Assembly (NCBI RefSeq): GCF_003286085.1
Contig: NW_020825706.1
Coordinates: 1,736,001-1,800,000 of the forward strand
Reading direction: 5' to 3'
DNA length: 64,000 nucleotides
Source: Drosophila persimilis
Lineage: Eukaryota; Arthropoda; Insecta; Diptera; Drosophilidae
A program made the position numbers and the translations under genes. Each line of letters opens with the position of its first letter. The stretch's first letter is position 1. Shown here piece by piece: positions 25,330-37,882 of this stretch. The notes under the pieces were generated by a model. The model made no database searches. It saw nothing but the letters and a program-made list of their open reading frames with translations, and was not told the origin of the DNA.

Positions 25330-28300
25330 GGTAGAGCTGCTTGTGTCCAGTTTCTGGGACCGACCCGACCCGCCACGGAATGCTACCAGCAGATCTCCGA
25401 CAGCTTCGACGGCACGGGTGATGAGTCCTGGGAAAGGCATTTTAGTGGGAACAGAGGACCTATTGCTCTTAGAAAGGTTTCTTTAAGGATTGTATAGGTT
25501 TTTCATGGATATGATGGATGGTGAAAAAGAATCCGTTGGGATAGCATTAGAATATGGAAACTCTAAAAGAAATATTTATAATATTACTTCTAAGGGGTAG
25601 TATAGGGTTTAAAGAGTTCTTTAAAATGATTTATATTATCATCTAATAAAATTATTTTATTCCAAGCCATAATCATTATGAATATTCTATATATTATTAT
25701 CTCGTACTATCTGGAACTCTAAAAAGAGAACCTAAAACAACGGAAAATTCTCTCTATAGGCTGCTAGCTTCCCAATAAGAGAGGTATTTTCCCTTTCCAA
25801 CTAAAACTTTATCGCCCTGTGGTCGGTCATTCATCCATCAACAATCCACCTACATGGTCACACATGTTGAGCCAACAATTAACTTCCCCTCCAACCAACA
25901 GATTACCTCATTCTCTCTGCAAAGGAATGCGCATAGCTGGATACACAGAGAAAGAGAGAGAGAGAGAGAATTCCAATTGGAGATGCATTCATGAGGGTGA
26001 AGCGAAGCCTGAGGCATCGAATCGTTGCAACCCCCGTGAAGGATCCTCTCCTCATTGCCTGGCACGCTCGCGACCTTCGTCTCTTCCCAAGAGCGCGTGT
26101 CACCCTCAGAGCCAATATCACTCTTGTGCCCTCTGAAGGACCGGCTCACTTTTGGTTATGCGTGTGCGACCTTTTGGCTAGATGCTGGTACTTGGCTAGA
26201 GGTACCAGAGGTCAGGGCGGGGGAACTTAGTCAGCGCTAAGTTATGGGTCATTTGGCTAGAGGTAAAGATTTCACGGGGAATTTGCATGGGACAGAGGGA
26301 AGAAGTCTGAATCATGTGGGCAGGCAGGCACAGGAGAAAGAGGGTGGAGGATAAATGTGGGGTATATTGATACATGGATATGAAGGTAGAAAACTAGGGA
26401 TCTTATGAGGAACAGAAGAAGAAAGATCTTAGAAAGATCTCTTAAAATGCTTTAACTCTTGGAAACTCTCAACAAATTTACGATCCATACAAAAATTATG
26501 CATAAATATGATTTTAGAAAAAAAACTTTAAATAATCTTTATCAAAGGTAATCCACTTTCAGAAACCGCTTCAAAAAATCCCATAGTCTTACTGGTGTCC
26601 CAATAAAATGCTGAAATCCACCCATCGGACAAAACCCGCATAGATCTTGGCAACAGGACTTCCTTGCTTCCCATGATCCCCCCGGTTGAAGGATCAGCAA
26701 ATTTTTTCCCATCATAACGAAGAAAACCCATCGAATTCCAAACAGAAACTACACAAAAATCTCTCTCTCACAGTGCCAGAAACCGAGCCCGAAGCCGAAC
26801 AATTCGATACTTTTTGTCGATTTGCAGGTCTTGAAAATGCGGGCAACGCAACGGAAACGGAACCATGAGGAGGCATGAGAGAGAATGGACTTAGGGCACG
26901 CGATCAGAGCGGAGCGCAAGATGAAAACAAATAAATATTGTACACCCCATGCTGTGGGTCGCGACCCAGTCCAAGTCCCGTTCCGTCCCTGTCAGAACGG
27001 GAGGGATGTGTGGCATGCGATGGGTAGGGTCGGGCGGGGTGGGGAACTCTTGTTGCGTGTGAATAATCAGACAATATTTTGCATTAGCCAGTGCGCCAAT
27101 TATGTGGGCTTGAGGATTGAGTGGCTGCAAGGACATGCGGGGGGGGTTTGGGATGGGATGTCTTGATCCCGCAGAGCAAAGAAGTCAAACGATGATGATG
27201 GCATCTTGGATAAGATCAAAAGTTAATTACGATTGACTCTTGAACTGAAAGTGGTTGAAATCTATAATCAAGGTAATCCGAACAAAAAGGTACGTAGATG
27301 GGGAGAGGATTTGAGGGATCTGAATGATCTTGATGAGATATATCTTGTATTTCATGAGACTCATTAGGATGCCAACCTAGAGCCCCTTTTAAGACGACTT
27401 TAAACCTCTGTATTTCATATATGTTTTCTTTCAGCTTCATCTATGGAAAATACAAGCAGTACTTGGTACAGTTGTCGCTGTTCAAGCAAAGTGAGCGCCT
27501 AAGCTTTTGTTGAATATATTTTTTCATATTTTGTCCATAACCATTAAGAAAATACACACACAGAGCCAGAGAGACAGATACTCAGACCCATCATCATCAC
27601 CAGCAAAAGCTGACAGTCCATCCTCCAGTCTATTCCCCAGCGAAAAAACATATTCTCATCCCATCCCATTCTCAGTGGCGACATTATCACCATTGTATTA
27701 CGATATGAACGGAGACAGTCACGACTTTTTGTTATGCATTTCTATATCTACATACATACATATGTACATACATATATAGTATAGTACATGTATCCAATGT
27801 TTTTCCCTGCCCATTCGTTTTGGTTTGGTTCGGCGATTGTGATCTCTGCTGCTGCTGCTGCTGCTCGGTAGCCTCCGGCCACAACAGAATTCCAATATGG
27901 CGGGCTCTCAAGCTCAGACACGCACACAGGCAAGCACGGACATGCACAAGATCGTGTCAGAGTCCAGCGGGAGCAGTAGGCATCCCACCAATACCAGAGC
28001 AACCAATTAAGCTTCGTTAAGATCAATTTAAAATCCCGCATAAAATATCAAATAGTTTTTGTATTTTAGTTCCATTTCTGCCACTGCTGGCGCGCTATTT
28101 GTACTGTTCTCGCTCTTTCAGGCAGAAGAAACAAAAAGAAATACAGAATTTCGAAATCTACTGCCCACAAGTCCACAGCCGAGACAATGTCTGCAAGTCG
28201 ACTCGGACTCGGACTCGGACTCGGATTCGGTCTCGGTCTCGGACTGGAACCCGTGTCTGCTTTGGCTCTGGCTCTGGCTCTGAAGATGTATAGTGTTTCT

Positions 28301-31183
28301 GGTTTTTTTTTTTTGTTTCGTTAATTCTACATGGCACTTTGGGGTCCGGGTCCGGGTCCACACTTGCCTGGTACTTTACTTACTACTTACCCCCTTTACA
28401 TGATGATGATACCACCGTCGCGACGGGGGGAATGGGGATGGTGAGACGTATCTGACATCTGACCCAGACGACGAGCGACGATCACAAACGTCGACTCAAA
28501 TTGTTTTATGCATTTTGCTTTCCATTCTGTGCTTCTTTATGATTTTCTGCCATCATTTACATGTGATTTTTTTGGGACTGACTGTACCAGAAGTTTTGAA
28601 TGAAAGAATTGTAGTCTGGGCTCTGCAATTCCTTAAGAATATTGTGTACAACATCAGAATATCGCCATATAAGGTAAAGAAGTAATGGTCTTCTGGTCTA
28701 ATCGATTGATATTATTATCTGTAATACACATCTTTATCTAATCCTTCTGAACTCCTCCTCCTCTCGTATGGAGCTTTCCCCCTGCCACACCCACTTAACG
28801 TCGCCCCCACCAATTAGCCCACAAAAAGCTTAATGCAATCAAAGTGAAAGTGAGCAAAGACGCCAATAAATTAAAGCCAATCACAATCGGACAATTGCTA
28901 TCGCCATAACACATACGAGTATTCGTACTCGTATAGAGCGCGAGGCGAGACCAGAGATAACTGAAGATGTCAACCGCTTGGGCTTCGGCCTGGGCCATGT
29001 AATTGGCTCTGGGTCTTGTCGATTCACAAAAATCGCAACACAGTACGCGTAATTCAAATTAATTGCCGACAATTGTGACTTATTTAAGGCAAAGGCGCCA
29101 TTTAATGCAGTCAAAACGGGGCAGGAGTGGGGGCCAGAGTGGGAGATGATCGCGGCTGATCATTTCCAGAGACCAATTTATGGGTTTATTGAAACCGATC
29201 CTCATTGTATTAATACTTTTGAATCTGGCCGTAAAGCGCGGCTTAGTATGGGCGGTGCTACCATATGGTTTTTTTATAAGCTTTAAGCCGCTCGGCGATC
29301 GATAGGCACAGGATTGCATTGGAAATTCAATTGGAATTGAAATTTGAATTTATGAATGAGCTTGTCAATCTTTATGTGTGCTAAAATTTAATAAATTAAT
29401 TGCTGCAGTCGGCCGTGGCATTGTAGTGGGCGTCGCTTATCGTTTTTGGCGTTGCGCGCCTGTGCGCCGACCTAATTGTTTGTAATTAAATAAAATTGTT
29501 CAAGGTCGATTACAGTGGCAGTGGCAGCCAGTCAAGCAGGCGCTTGGGCGCTGGTAAATCCATGGATTCCAATTTGTTTTAATATAAAATGCCGGCCGGC
29601 AATTTAATTTGTATTGTACGTACAAGTGTAGTACGTGTGGCGTCTGGAAATTGATTCCTGCTCATTATTTCATTAAGAGAACTCTCGGCCAATTGGCCAG
29701 ACCAGAAGAAGAACCGAGCCGAGTCCGAGTCCATGTCCGTCCGAGAGCTGCGCCTGGCCTATCCAATTGTCTCTGCGCCGCGGCATTTGAGTGCTTGCTC
29801 GGTGATTTTCGCTTGCAGTTTGATTTGATTTCATGAATGGAATTGTATCAATTGATTGTTTTGGTCTTGTTATCGTTGCCTTTTGATCGTCGATAATTAA
29901 GTCGGGGGTGTGTTTGGTCTCGTCCCTCCCTCTCGCGGCTTCTGGGAGTCTGAAAGTCTTCGTTTATTGATGGTGGCTAAATAGATTAGAATTATTGAAA
30001 CTGGGCTCGGTCTCGTCTGCATCGTCTGTGGCTTAATGAACAAAATCAAATTGTCTAATAGTAATCCAATTGACTTGATTTCAGTTGGTGGCAAGCGTTT
30101 TAATTGATGGAACAAGTGCAAATGATTTTACAGGGAGTGTTTCATCTAATTGAAGCCAGTGATTGATAAATTTCTGAGAAATAAATCTACTAAAGACAGT
30201 TTAAGGAAATTTCAACATTTGAAAGAATCGATTGGCATCAGAAAATATCGATTGTCATTTGCGGAAATAAAAGCTCACCTAACTAGCCGTTATTATTACC
30301 CAAGCAATTTCTTTTCGAATCATTTAACACCGATCTGTGATAAACAGCATGCAAACATCTTCCAGAAAACATCATAATCCATCTATCCGTATATTGTTTG
30401 CTAATTGAATGCAAAGGTGCGAATAGATTGAAAATTACTGAATAATAATAGCGTGTTATCCATTATCAAAGGAAAAGATCATATGCTCCAACTAAAGACC
30501 AAAAAAATTCCACCATCTCCTCTATAATAAAATATTTATACCACATATGTATGTATGTATGTACATATAGAAAAATCGAATAAGAAATTCCGAAATGCGT
30601 ACGCACTGGAGGAGCCAAGACAGAACGATGGGACGGTCGCTGGAGGGAGTTATGGCTGCGGAAGGGGCGAGGGAGAGAGCATGACATGCGGGCAGTTCTA
30701 AATTGATCTTAACGAAGCTTAATTGAGTGCGCATGTATGGGTGTGTATGTGAGAGCATTGTGTTTGTTTGAGAGAGAGAGAGAATGAGAGGAAAAGAAAG
30801 CAGTGAGCATTGCCAACACTCGTTAAAATCGAACGGTTGCAATGCCAATCTATCGAGCAGATTTTGGAGAAAGTTTATTCGAGCTTATCGAATAGGAGGA
30901 CAGTACAGATAAGATCCTCCCCAAACCAATTATCCTTACAATCAAATATCCAATTTCATAGTTTGTTTATTTCAGATATCAACAGATTGCATTGCTTACG
31001 ACACACAGAGCGCAGATCTGGCTAATCTTTGCACACGCTAAGCGTTGCACACTTTTCCAACTTAAAAAGAAAGATTTGCTAAAAGGGAGTATGCCAATCC
31101 GGTGGTTTGGACACAAGACACAAAGGCGCTAATGAAGTACACAATCAAGGGAATTCGTGGGATGGATGGATGTATGCTGGTTC
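25330..31183. other. Gene-free upstream region of repo, then the Mdh2 3' flank
   Basis: No protein-like frame is visible. Simple repeats include a CTG-rich run (about 25265-25320), GA runs (near 25955 and 30770), and GACTCG-type hexamers at about 28199-28245. This region probably holds the glial enhancers of repo; apart from the Gcm motifs I cannot define individual elements. Confidence 0.55.
26634..30693 (-). promoter_or_regulatory. repo: Candidate Gcm-binding sites upstream of repo
   Basis: The Gcm consensus AT(G/A)CGGG(T/C) occurs exactly three times: 26634-26641 (minus strand ATGCGGGT), 26837-26844 (ATGCGGGC) and 30686-30693 (ATGCGGGC). Near matches are at 27135-27142 (ATGCGGGG) and 28034-28041 (minus strand ATGCGGGA). 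The melanogaster repo upstream region is known for multiple Gcm sites. Isolated chance copies also occur, for example at 8769, so single sites are weak evidence. Confidence 0.5.
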
Positions 31184-32756
31184 CTAGGCGTTGGCAAAGT
31201 CAATGCCCTTCTGGATGTTCTTCTTTAGCTCGGGGATGGCGGCCTCCAGCAGCTTCTTCTCGTAGTCATTGAGCTTAGGCAGACCCAGGTTCTCTTTCAG
31301 ACCTGACTTGCCCAGCACCAGAGGGGTGGAGAAGAAGGTGGCCTCCGTGATGGTCGACTGCACATAGGAGCACTCGATAACGTTCTTCTCGCCGTTGAGG
31401 CCCTTCAGCAGGGATCCAGCAAAGCGGGCACCGGCATAGGCCATCGAGAGGGTGGCTGAACCGGCTCCAGCCTTGGCTTTGACCACCTCAGTGCCGGCCT
31501 CCTGGATGCGCACCGTTAGCTTCTCGATGACGTCCTGGCTGCCCTTGAACAGAGGCTGGCTCTGGGACAGCACGGGCAGAATGGTCACACCCGAATGGCC
31601 GCCGATCACGGGGATCTGCACTGTCTGTGGATCAACATTCAGGGCATGGCCGATGAAGGCGCGGGCACGCACCACATCCAGGGTGGAGACACCGAACAGA
31701 CGATTGGGATCGTAGACACTAGCCTGGGGAGGAATAAAAAACAGAGGGGATTGGATAAGCTAATGTTCTCTCTTGGTAATGGGACCCACCCACGCATCAT
31801 ACCTTCTTAAGGATCTCGGCAGCAATTGGCACGCAGGTGTTCACGGGATTCGTGATGATGGCTATCAGGGCCTTGGGGCAGTTCTTGGCAATGGAGCTGG
31901 CAATGTCCTTGATGATGCCGGCGTTCACGTTGAACAGATCATCGCGGGTCATGCCCGGTTTGCGGGGAACTCCAGCGGGAATGACAACCACATCGGAGCC
32001 TGTATGGGAATAAGATATGGAAAGGTGCTTATTGATAATCTGCTGACACTTTGAGCTTTGCGCTTTTTTATGGGCTGCAATCCACGCAGGCTACTGCTGA
32101 TAAGTGGGCTGCTTTTGATTACGTAGTTATATATACCAATAGTCGTTCCCCGGTTCTACTATCTTATCACAGAGCATGATTTTTGAAGCACTCTCCATGC
32201 AAATACCCAACAAGCATACTCTCCCTCCCCCCCGCTCTGCTCATGTAAATTTTCAACTGGGAGCTACCATAACCTCACTTGCCGCCCTCTACTCACCCTT
32301 CAGGGATTCGCCCAGCTGGTCGGCGCCCATGAATCCGACAGTCTTGCTCTTGGTGTCAATGTGGGACAGATCGGCGGCCACACCGGGTGTGTGCACAATG
32401 TCGTACAGAGACAGATCCGTGACCAGGGGATTCTGCTTGAGCAACAGCGACAGAGGCTGGCCAATGCCGCCGGAGGCACCACAGACGGTCACTTTGAAGT
32501 TGTTCTGAGGAGGGGGTGGGGAAAAATCAAGAGCAGAAGAGCATTAAAATCACTGGGAAACTGCAGCGATTGGGTTGAAGATAATTAGAGGCACTGCACT
32601 TTGCCTTTCCGGTGTTGCATTTTCTGCTATTACGTAAACAGGTCGCAGCCAGATTTCTAGGTTTATTTGTGTTTTGGAATACGCTCTTACCTGCTGGCTG
32701 ACCGAGAAGTTGCGCACTCCCTGGAGGGCCAATTGCCTGGTTACTTGCTTCAACAT
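31184..32756 (-). CDS. Mdh2: Malate dehydrogenase, mitochondrial
   Basis: Four exons (32756-32691, 32504-32297, 31999-31803, 31723-31184) give 336 residues. It interconverts malate and oxaloacetate with NAD in the mitochondrial matrix (TCA cycle, malate-aspartate shuttle). Residues 1-22 ([20 protein letters not shown]) form an amphipathic targeting peptide encoded by exon 1. The Rossmann loop is [11 protein letters not shown] (about 31-41). Catalytic features include DVV(R)AR after STL and the active-site His in [13 protein letters not shown]. All introns are GT-AG, the largest (297 bp) lying between exons 2 and 3. Length and motifs fit the eukaryotic mitochondrial enzyme exactly. Confidence 0.96.
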
Positions 32757-33190
32757 TTTCGGATGATTTTTTTATTAATAAATATTAAACAATCAAATTA
32801 GCAACACCACCAGCGAAATCCCAAGAGCCAATGGAGTAAGAAGCTTTCGCGAAAAGCCACGCAAAAGCGCAAGCTTCTGTGGGTAGCGGGTTCGGTGGCT
32901 GCCTGCCTGCTGGTGGTGGTGGTGGATCGCCCTGCCAACTTGAGTCGTGGCGCCATTCCAACATTTGAGCTTTTATTTAAACTTAAGCTTTTGTTCGTTT
33001 AACGCACATCGAGATTAAATGAAGTAAAACTTCAATGGTTAATACATTTAAAATTGCTGCATATGATAATCCACTTGCAGGGCTATGCAGGCCCCTGACG
33101 CTGCTCTCCTCTCCTCTTCTCTTTCAGCTTTTTGTTCGTTTAACGCACATTGAGATTGAACAGGGATTAAAACTAGACTGGTTAATACAT
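32757..33190. other. Mdh2 promoter side and Rlip 3'UTR
   Basis: This spacer has no coding region except the partial duplicate of the Rlip 3' end described separately. A minus-strand AATAAA near 32972 would serve Rlip. Confidence 0.55.
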
Positions 33191-33265
33191 TTAAAACTGC
33201 TGAAGGCGCAACTCCACTTGCAGGGCTATGCAAGCCCGACGCTCCTCCTTCAGCTCTTTGCCCAG
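32986..33265. repeat. Tandem duplication (~140 bp) of the Rlip 3' end
   Basis: The segment from about 33126 (AGCTTTTTGTTCGTTTAACG) is repeated from about 32986 (AGCTTTTGTTCGTTTAACGC) at roughly 80 percent identity. Each copy includes a minus-strand tail ending in ACIALQV...QQF, a stop and TTAATACATTTAAAA. The copy joined to Rlip ends ALQVELRLQQF; the downstream copy reads ALQVDYHMQQF. Confidence 0.85.
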
Positions 33266-35473
33266 CATTTGCTTCTTGTGCTCCAGCAGTGCATTCTCCC
33301 GCTTATAGTGCTCGATTATCCGCTCGTAGTCGGCCTCCTTTGGAGGCTGCGCCCCGGCGGCCGCTTGATGTTTGAGCAGCTGCTTCTCGCACAGCTTATT
33401 CAAGCGATAGACTTCGTTGCGTTCGGCCTTAATGCGTGCTTTAAGCTCATTCTGCAAGGCCATCAGCTCATCGTATTCTATTTGAAGGCGTAGCAGCTCT
33501 TCGCGATGGGGATTCGTCTCGGGCAACAGGACAAAGCCGGACTCTCTGTCTATGGTGTACAGCGGTGGGCTGGGACTTGATGAATGCTCCTCGTTTCTGT
33601 GCACTTGAATGCAGTCAGACACGTCTATATTGTGGGTGACTGGACTGGAACTCGATGCCCGCCTGCCTGGCTTGTGTTCTTCTGTGCTGATGGTTGTTAC
33701 CGTGGAATTGGGGGGAGCTGGTGGCTGATTATTGGAGTCGGTGATGTCTTCGCCTACAGGTACGGGAACGACCACAGGTGCAGTCGCAGTTACAGGTACA
33801 GGTTGAATAACGCTGCCGTCTAGCTCTTCGATGGATTTCTCCTGCTTCTTCTCGAAGCTGCGCAATTTTCGCTTCAACTGTGTGATGATGCGCTGCACCT
33901 CCCAGAGCTGCTCCTCGCGCTTCTTGGTGATGAACCCTGCATTCATTTCGCTGTGTATTTGGGCCAGAAGACTGTCCTGCTTCCGCAGCTCCATTTGGAT
34001 GTCCTCCGGGTCCTCCGGAAGCTTGGAAGCCGCAGTGAGCGGCGGTACATATCTGCAAGAGAGTCAAGCTACTTATAATGCTCATAAAATTGATTGGATA
34101 ATCTCGGAATGAGTATCTGCCTGATTAGGAAGCTGACGAGGCGCGCCAAGCGCTTCTGTTTATGGGGCACCAAGCTCGTCATGCTCGTCAACCAACTAAT
34201 CAGTGGAGATTCGAGGCTGCACTAAAGGTTGCTGCCACTGTGAATCTTATCTCGATTTAAGCGTGTGTTTGCTTACGGTATCAGCTGGATGTCCGCAAAG
34301 AGAAGGCGACAGTGACGGAGAAGCGCCACCATCAGTTGCGCCGACATCTGGAGCGTTGGGCTCAGTAGCACGGCAATCGACTCGTGGTTCAGTTTGTTGT
34401 ACCTTTCCTGATCGGTCACCGCATAGAAGTGGAGCATCACCCAACCGACCAGGGTTCGATTGCACTTGGGCACCTGTTCCATCAGCTGCTGTAGCCCAAT
34501 CCGCTGCTCTTTGCCCTTTTGATGCCTGGCAACGTCCTCAAAATCGTACATCAGATCGGTGGTCAGCATTGGCTCCGGCAGATCGCGGAGATACAGCTTC
34601 AGGAGACCGCAAGCTAGTGGAACGTTGAATAGATTCAACGCCTCATCGTGTTCCCGGTTGTTGTAGAGCCGCTTCAAGTGGAGGAGCTCCGCCTTGATGG
34701 GCTCAACCTTATAGATGACAAAGTTGTGTGTTTGCTCCTGCAAGTAGTCGATGCAGTCCCGCACAACCATCGGCAGATCGATGCCGTCGTGGCAGCGCGA
34801 TCTCTCAGTGGCCAGACTGACGGAGACCCCGAATACGGGACAGCCCATTGCCAAGTCTTCCTCCTCGGCATCCTCGTCCTGCTGCTGCGACAGCTGCTTG
34901 CTCTTCTTGTCCTTTTTGTCTTTCTTCTTGTCCTTCTTCTTGACCTCCTTCTCATCGTGGCGCTCTCGCTCCTTGTCTTTGTCCTTATCTGTATCCTTTG
35001 CTTTGTGCGCCGGCTCCTCCACGGACTTTTCCTTGTCGCGCGATTTTTCACGCTTCTCCTTGCTCTTGGAGCTGACAAATTTGAATGTTTTGGATTTCTT
35101 TGATTTCGAGGGACTCCTGCAGAAGTGCGCCAAGGATTAGTTCGATTCTGGTCAGGCTAAAGGGATTACCTACTTTGTTTCCAGTTCTTCTTCGGGCGAA
35201 CTCTCGCCCTCGAGCGCTGCATAGCCACGATCCTTGCCTTTATCTTTCTTGTCCTTTCGCCTGCCTATAAGCAGGTCCTTTTTGTTATGCTCATGGTCCT
35301 CGTCGACTGCAAAGACCCCGTGAATTGATTTTCCGGCGTTTGGATTCACCCACGCATTGCATTGCAGCATACTTACAATCGCTCTCTTCCTTGCTCTTCT
35401 TGGACTTGGAATCGGCTGCCTCCGCGGCGTACAGGCCGGGAAACTCTTTCTCTTCAGGACTATCAAACTCCAT
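33191..35473 (-). CDS. Rlip: RalA-binding protein 1 homologue (RhoGAP and Ral-binding coiled coil)
   Basis: Four exons (35473-35377, 35306-35174, 35116-34277, 34052-33191) give 643 residues. The start MEFDSPEEKEFPGLY matches the RalBP1 N-terminus. A Lys/Glu-rich segment (about 80-150) is followed by a RhoGAP domain at about 165-350 (GCPVFGVSVSLATERS, IDLPMVVRDCIDYLQ, VPLACGLLKLYLRDLPEP, SIAVLLSPTLQMS). The Ral-GTP-binding and POB1-type coiled coils fall at about 370-640. It is a Ral effector linking endocytosis to Rac/Cdc42. Odd: at the usual arginine-finger motif GIYRVSG this protein reads VIYKVEP (Lys213), so GAP activity is doubtful. The last codons and 3'UTR are partly duplicated downstream. 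Confidence 0.92.
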
Positions 35474-36005
35474 GCCTCAATGTTCCTCTTTTGCCCTAAT
35501 AAATAAACAATTTCTATTCACAAACAAGAAATGCAACAGTCGCCTGCTGTTGTGTTGTTGCTGTCGGGCCTGCCCACTTCTGTACACTCTGCAACACTGC
35601 AGTTGCCCAACACTAGCTGTTCACCGCACAAATTCTGTCTTTCCTTTTTGTTTTTAACAATTAATTGTTGTACAATTTATGAATAATTGTACGAGAAGGC
35701 CGAGAAATACATTTAAATAGCATTCTATTTAAATTTAGTGTGTCCAACAATCTCTATAAGTACCAAGGTGTGACTGAATCTCTATGACCAGAGGACAAAC
35801 AGATGCAGAGGTGAGGATGGAGAAGCAATTTTCCTGGCATTTGGAATAATTCTTTGACTTGTAGTTTAAATTAGCTCCGTCATGAGCCTGTGCCTAAATC
35901 CTTACATGGTCCTGAATCGCAACTTTTGATGGTATGCATTTACCTAATCCCGATTGTGATTAATTGATCCATTCTCCCGTGTGCTTTCAGTTAAACTCTT
36001 TCGAA
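35474..36005. other. Divergent spacer between Rlip and the COMMD2-like gene
   Basis: No coding region. The T-rich stretch and TTTCAG just before 35991 form a possible 3' splice site, which would put a 5'UTR intron ahead of the ATG at 36006. Confidence 0.5.
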
Positions 36006-36710
36006 ATGTCTTCGTTACGACTGAACAAACAGCAAAAGGATCACCTGGCGCTGCTGCAGCGCCCAGCCAGCGATGTCGTGGAGTTGTGCAAGTCGGCCTT
36101 CGACTATCTAATCAACGGACCCAATGCCAGCCGCTACGAGACGCTGGCCAAGAAGTACTCGGCAGATGCCGTGGACAGGGAGGCAGTGCAGCGGACAGTG
36201 GAAGCCTTGATATCGCTTTTGATCAGCGTAACCACCCGCGTGGGTGGCACTGGCGTAGACATGCGGGCAATTCTGCGTCAGACATTCCCCGATCTCAGCG
36301 ACGATGTTTTGGAGGTGCTGGAGCAGTTTGTGACGAGCAAGCGGAACTTTGTGGAGGGATCGATCAAGTCGGCCAATATACGCGCCTATCGGCTGGTCAA
36401 CCTAGACTGGCGACTGGAAGTGCGCACAGCATCGAGAACACTGCTGGAGCAGTGTAGTGTGGTTATCACCATGAAGCTCTACCTGCACAGGGAGCCGAAA
36501 AACGAGAACCGAGAGCTGCTGGAGGTGGACGATTCAGGACGCAGCGAGCAGGAGCTGGCGGCCATGCAGGAGGATGAAAGACGCCATCGCAAGGATCTGC
36601 TGGTTCAGACCGATATCAGTAGTCTGCTGTACATGATCAAAACACTGGAGGACGCCCTTTCCGAGTCGAAGACGCGGCGCATCCGCAACATAGTCGAAGG
36701 CATACATTGA
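36006..36710 (+). CDS. COMM domain-containing protein 2-like
   Basis: A single coding exon gives 234 residues. The N-terminal helical domain (LNKQQKDHLALLQR, about 5-130) aligns with the human COMMD2 start (LSEEHKEHLAFL). The C-terminal COMM domain begins at about 140 with LVNLDWRLEVRTASRTL, continues VVITMKLYLH, and ends with TDISSLLYMIKTLEDALSES. COMMD proteins form the ten-subunit Commander/CCC complex that supports endosomal recycling of membrane proteins. A polar insert of about 30 residues between the two strands of the COMM domain (REPKNENRELLEVDD to RRHRKD) makes it longer than the 199-residue human protein. The ATG at 36006 is the first in the block that aligns. Confidence 0.85.
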   Translation: MSSLRLNKQQKDHLALLQRPASDVVELCKSAFDYLINGPNASRYETLAKKYSADAVDREAVQRTVEALISLLISVTTRVGGTGVDMRAILRQTFPDLSDDVLEVLEQFVTSKRNFVEGSIKSANIRAYRLVNLDWRLEVRTASRTLLEQCSVVITMKLYLHREPKNENRELLEVDDSGRSEQELAAMQEDERRHRKDLLVQTDISSLLYMIKTLEDALSESKTRRIRNIVEGIH

Positions 36711-36810
36711 AGTCCCAATACTCGAAGTAGTTTCAACGCTACTTTAATCTGGACCAATTTATTACAACTAAAGCTAACTATAAGATAGAAATGGGTCTTA
36801 CGATCGTTGT

Positions 36811-37882
36811 TCAATGGGATGCCGCCAAAGCCTCGGCTGCGGCAGCCTTCAAAGCCACCTTTTTCTTCTGGCGATTCTCCTTCTTTTCCTCGGGCGTCTT
36901 CCGCAAAGCCTTCACGCGACGTGTCTGAATGGAGCCCGTCAGCTGTTTGCCCATATGCACACGTCCCTTCGTGTTTCCCATGGCGTCCGTGCTGATGTTT
37001 TTCTTTTTGCCCACCTTGAGCTGCTTGGGCTGCTTGCGTGCCTGCTTGTAGAGATCCTCGGAGGCAATTTTTGTGCGGCGTATGACAAAGTCTGCCGAGG
37101 GTCCAATCTCCTCCAGCTCAATTCGTGGCGTTTTCTGGCCCGACTTCTTCAGCAGGATCTTGTAGGAGCGCATTAAGATGTTCATGTTATCGGTTACCGT
37201 GAAGCTCATCACATGCTCGACGCCCTGCAGCCGTATGGAATCGACCTTTTCACGGTGAAAAGTGTCGATGAACAAATTGCGTAGACGCCTTAATTCCTCC
37301 GTTTGCGACCATTGGGGTCCATTGAAGACCAGGCAGGGCTTAACACAGGCGCCGATCTTCTCGTTCATGAACTCGGAGATGGCCTTATATTGCTTAATCC
37401 CCAACTCGAACATGTCCAGGACTTCGTTCTCATAGAGTCGGCCCAGAACGATGTTGTCGGGGCGTTTCTTGGACGTGGAACCGAAAACGAACTGTGCCGC
37501 ATAGTTCTTCATGGTCAAGCTGGCATTAAAGGAACGAATTTTCGGATTAGCGATAAACTTCTACTTTTCACTGCCCATTTTACTTACAACTCTAAGGAGG
37601 AAGGATCCTCGAAGGGCGTTATGTCGTTCTTGCGGTTTAGGACTTTCACCAGTGGCTTCTTCAGTTGATTAAGGTCCTTCATGAACTGCTTTACACTGCC
37701 ACCACATTTTCGTCCATCTACAAAGAGCATTGTGCGGGCCGCCTCAATCAATTGCGGCTCCCGCGCCATTAACATTTTCTTTCCCTTGCGGGTTTTGGGT
37801 TTCCTGAAAGGTCCATAAGTTTAACTTCCTTCTTATCTTTAACTTAATGATTTAAGGCTCACCTGATGCGTAACAGCGACAT
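36811..37882 (-). CDS. Ribosome production factor 2 homologue (Brix domain)
   Basis: Three exons (37882-37863, 37803-37588, 37519-36811) give 314 residues. The first exon encodes only six and two-thirds codons (MSLLRI). The Brix domain spans about 30-240: REPQLIEAARTMLFVDGRKC, FVFGSTSKKRPDN, VLGRLYENEVLDMFELGI, and the core SYKILLKKSGQKTPRIELEE. RPF2 acts in the nucleolus with RRS1 to load the 5S RNP onto pre-60S particles and for 27S rRNA processing. The basic C-terminal tail (about 275-314) is typical. It is the likely counterpart of fly CG7993. Its 3' end is convergent with the COMMD2-like gene, 100 bases away. Confidence 0.92.

Noticed and set aside
28158..28363. Asp-Pro and Glu-Ser repeat frames near 28.2 kb
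   Set aside because: They come from a GACTCG/GGGTCC simple-repeat tract, not from a gene.
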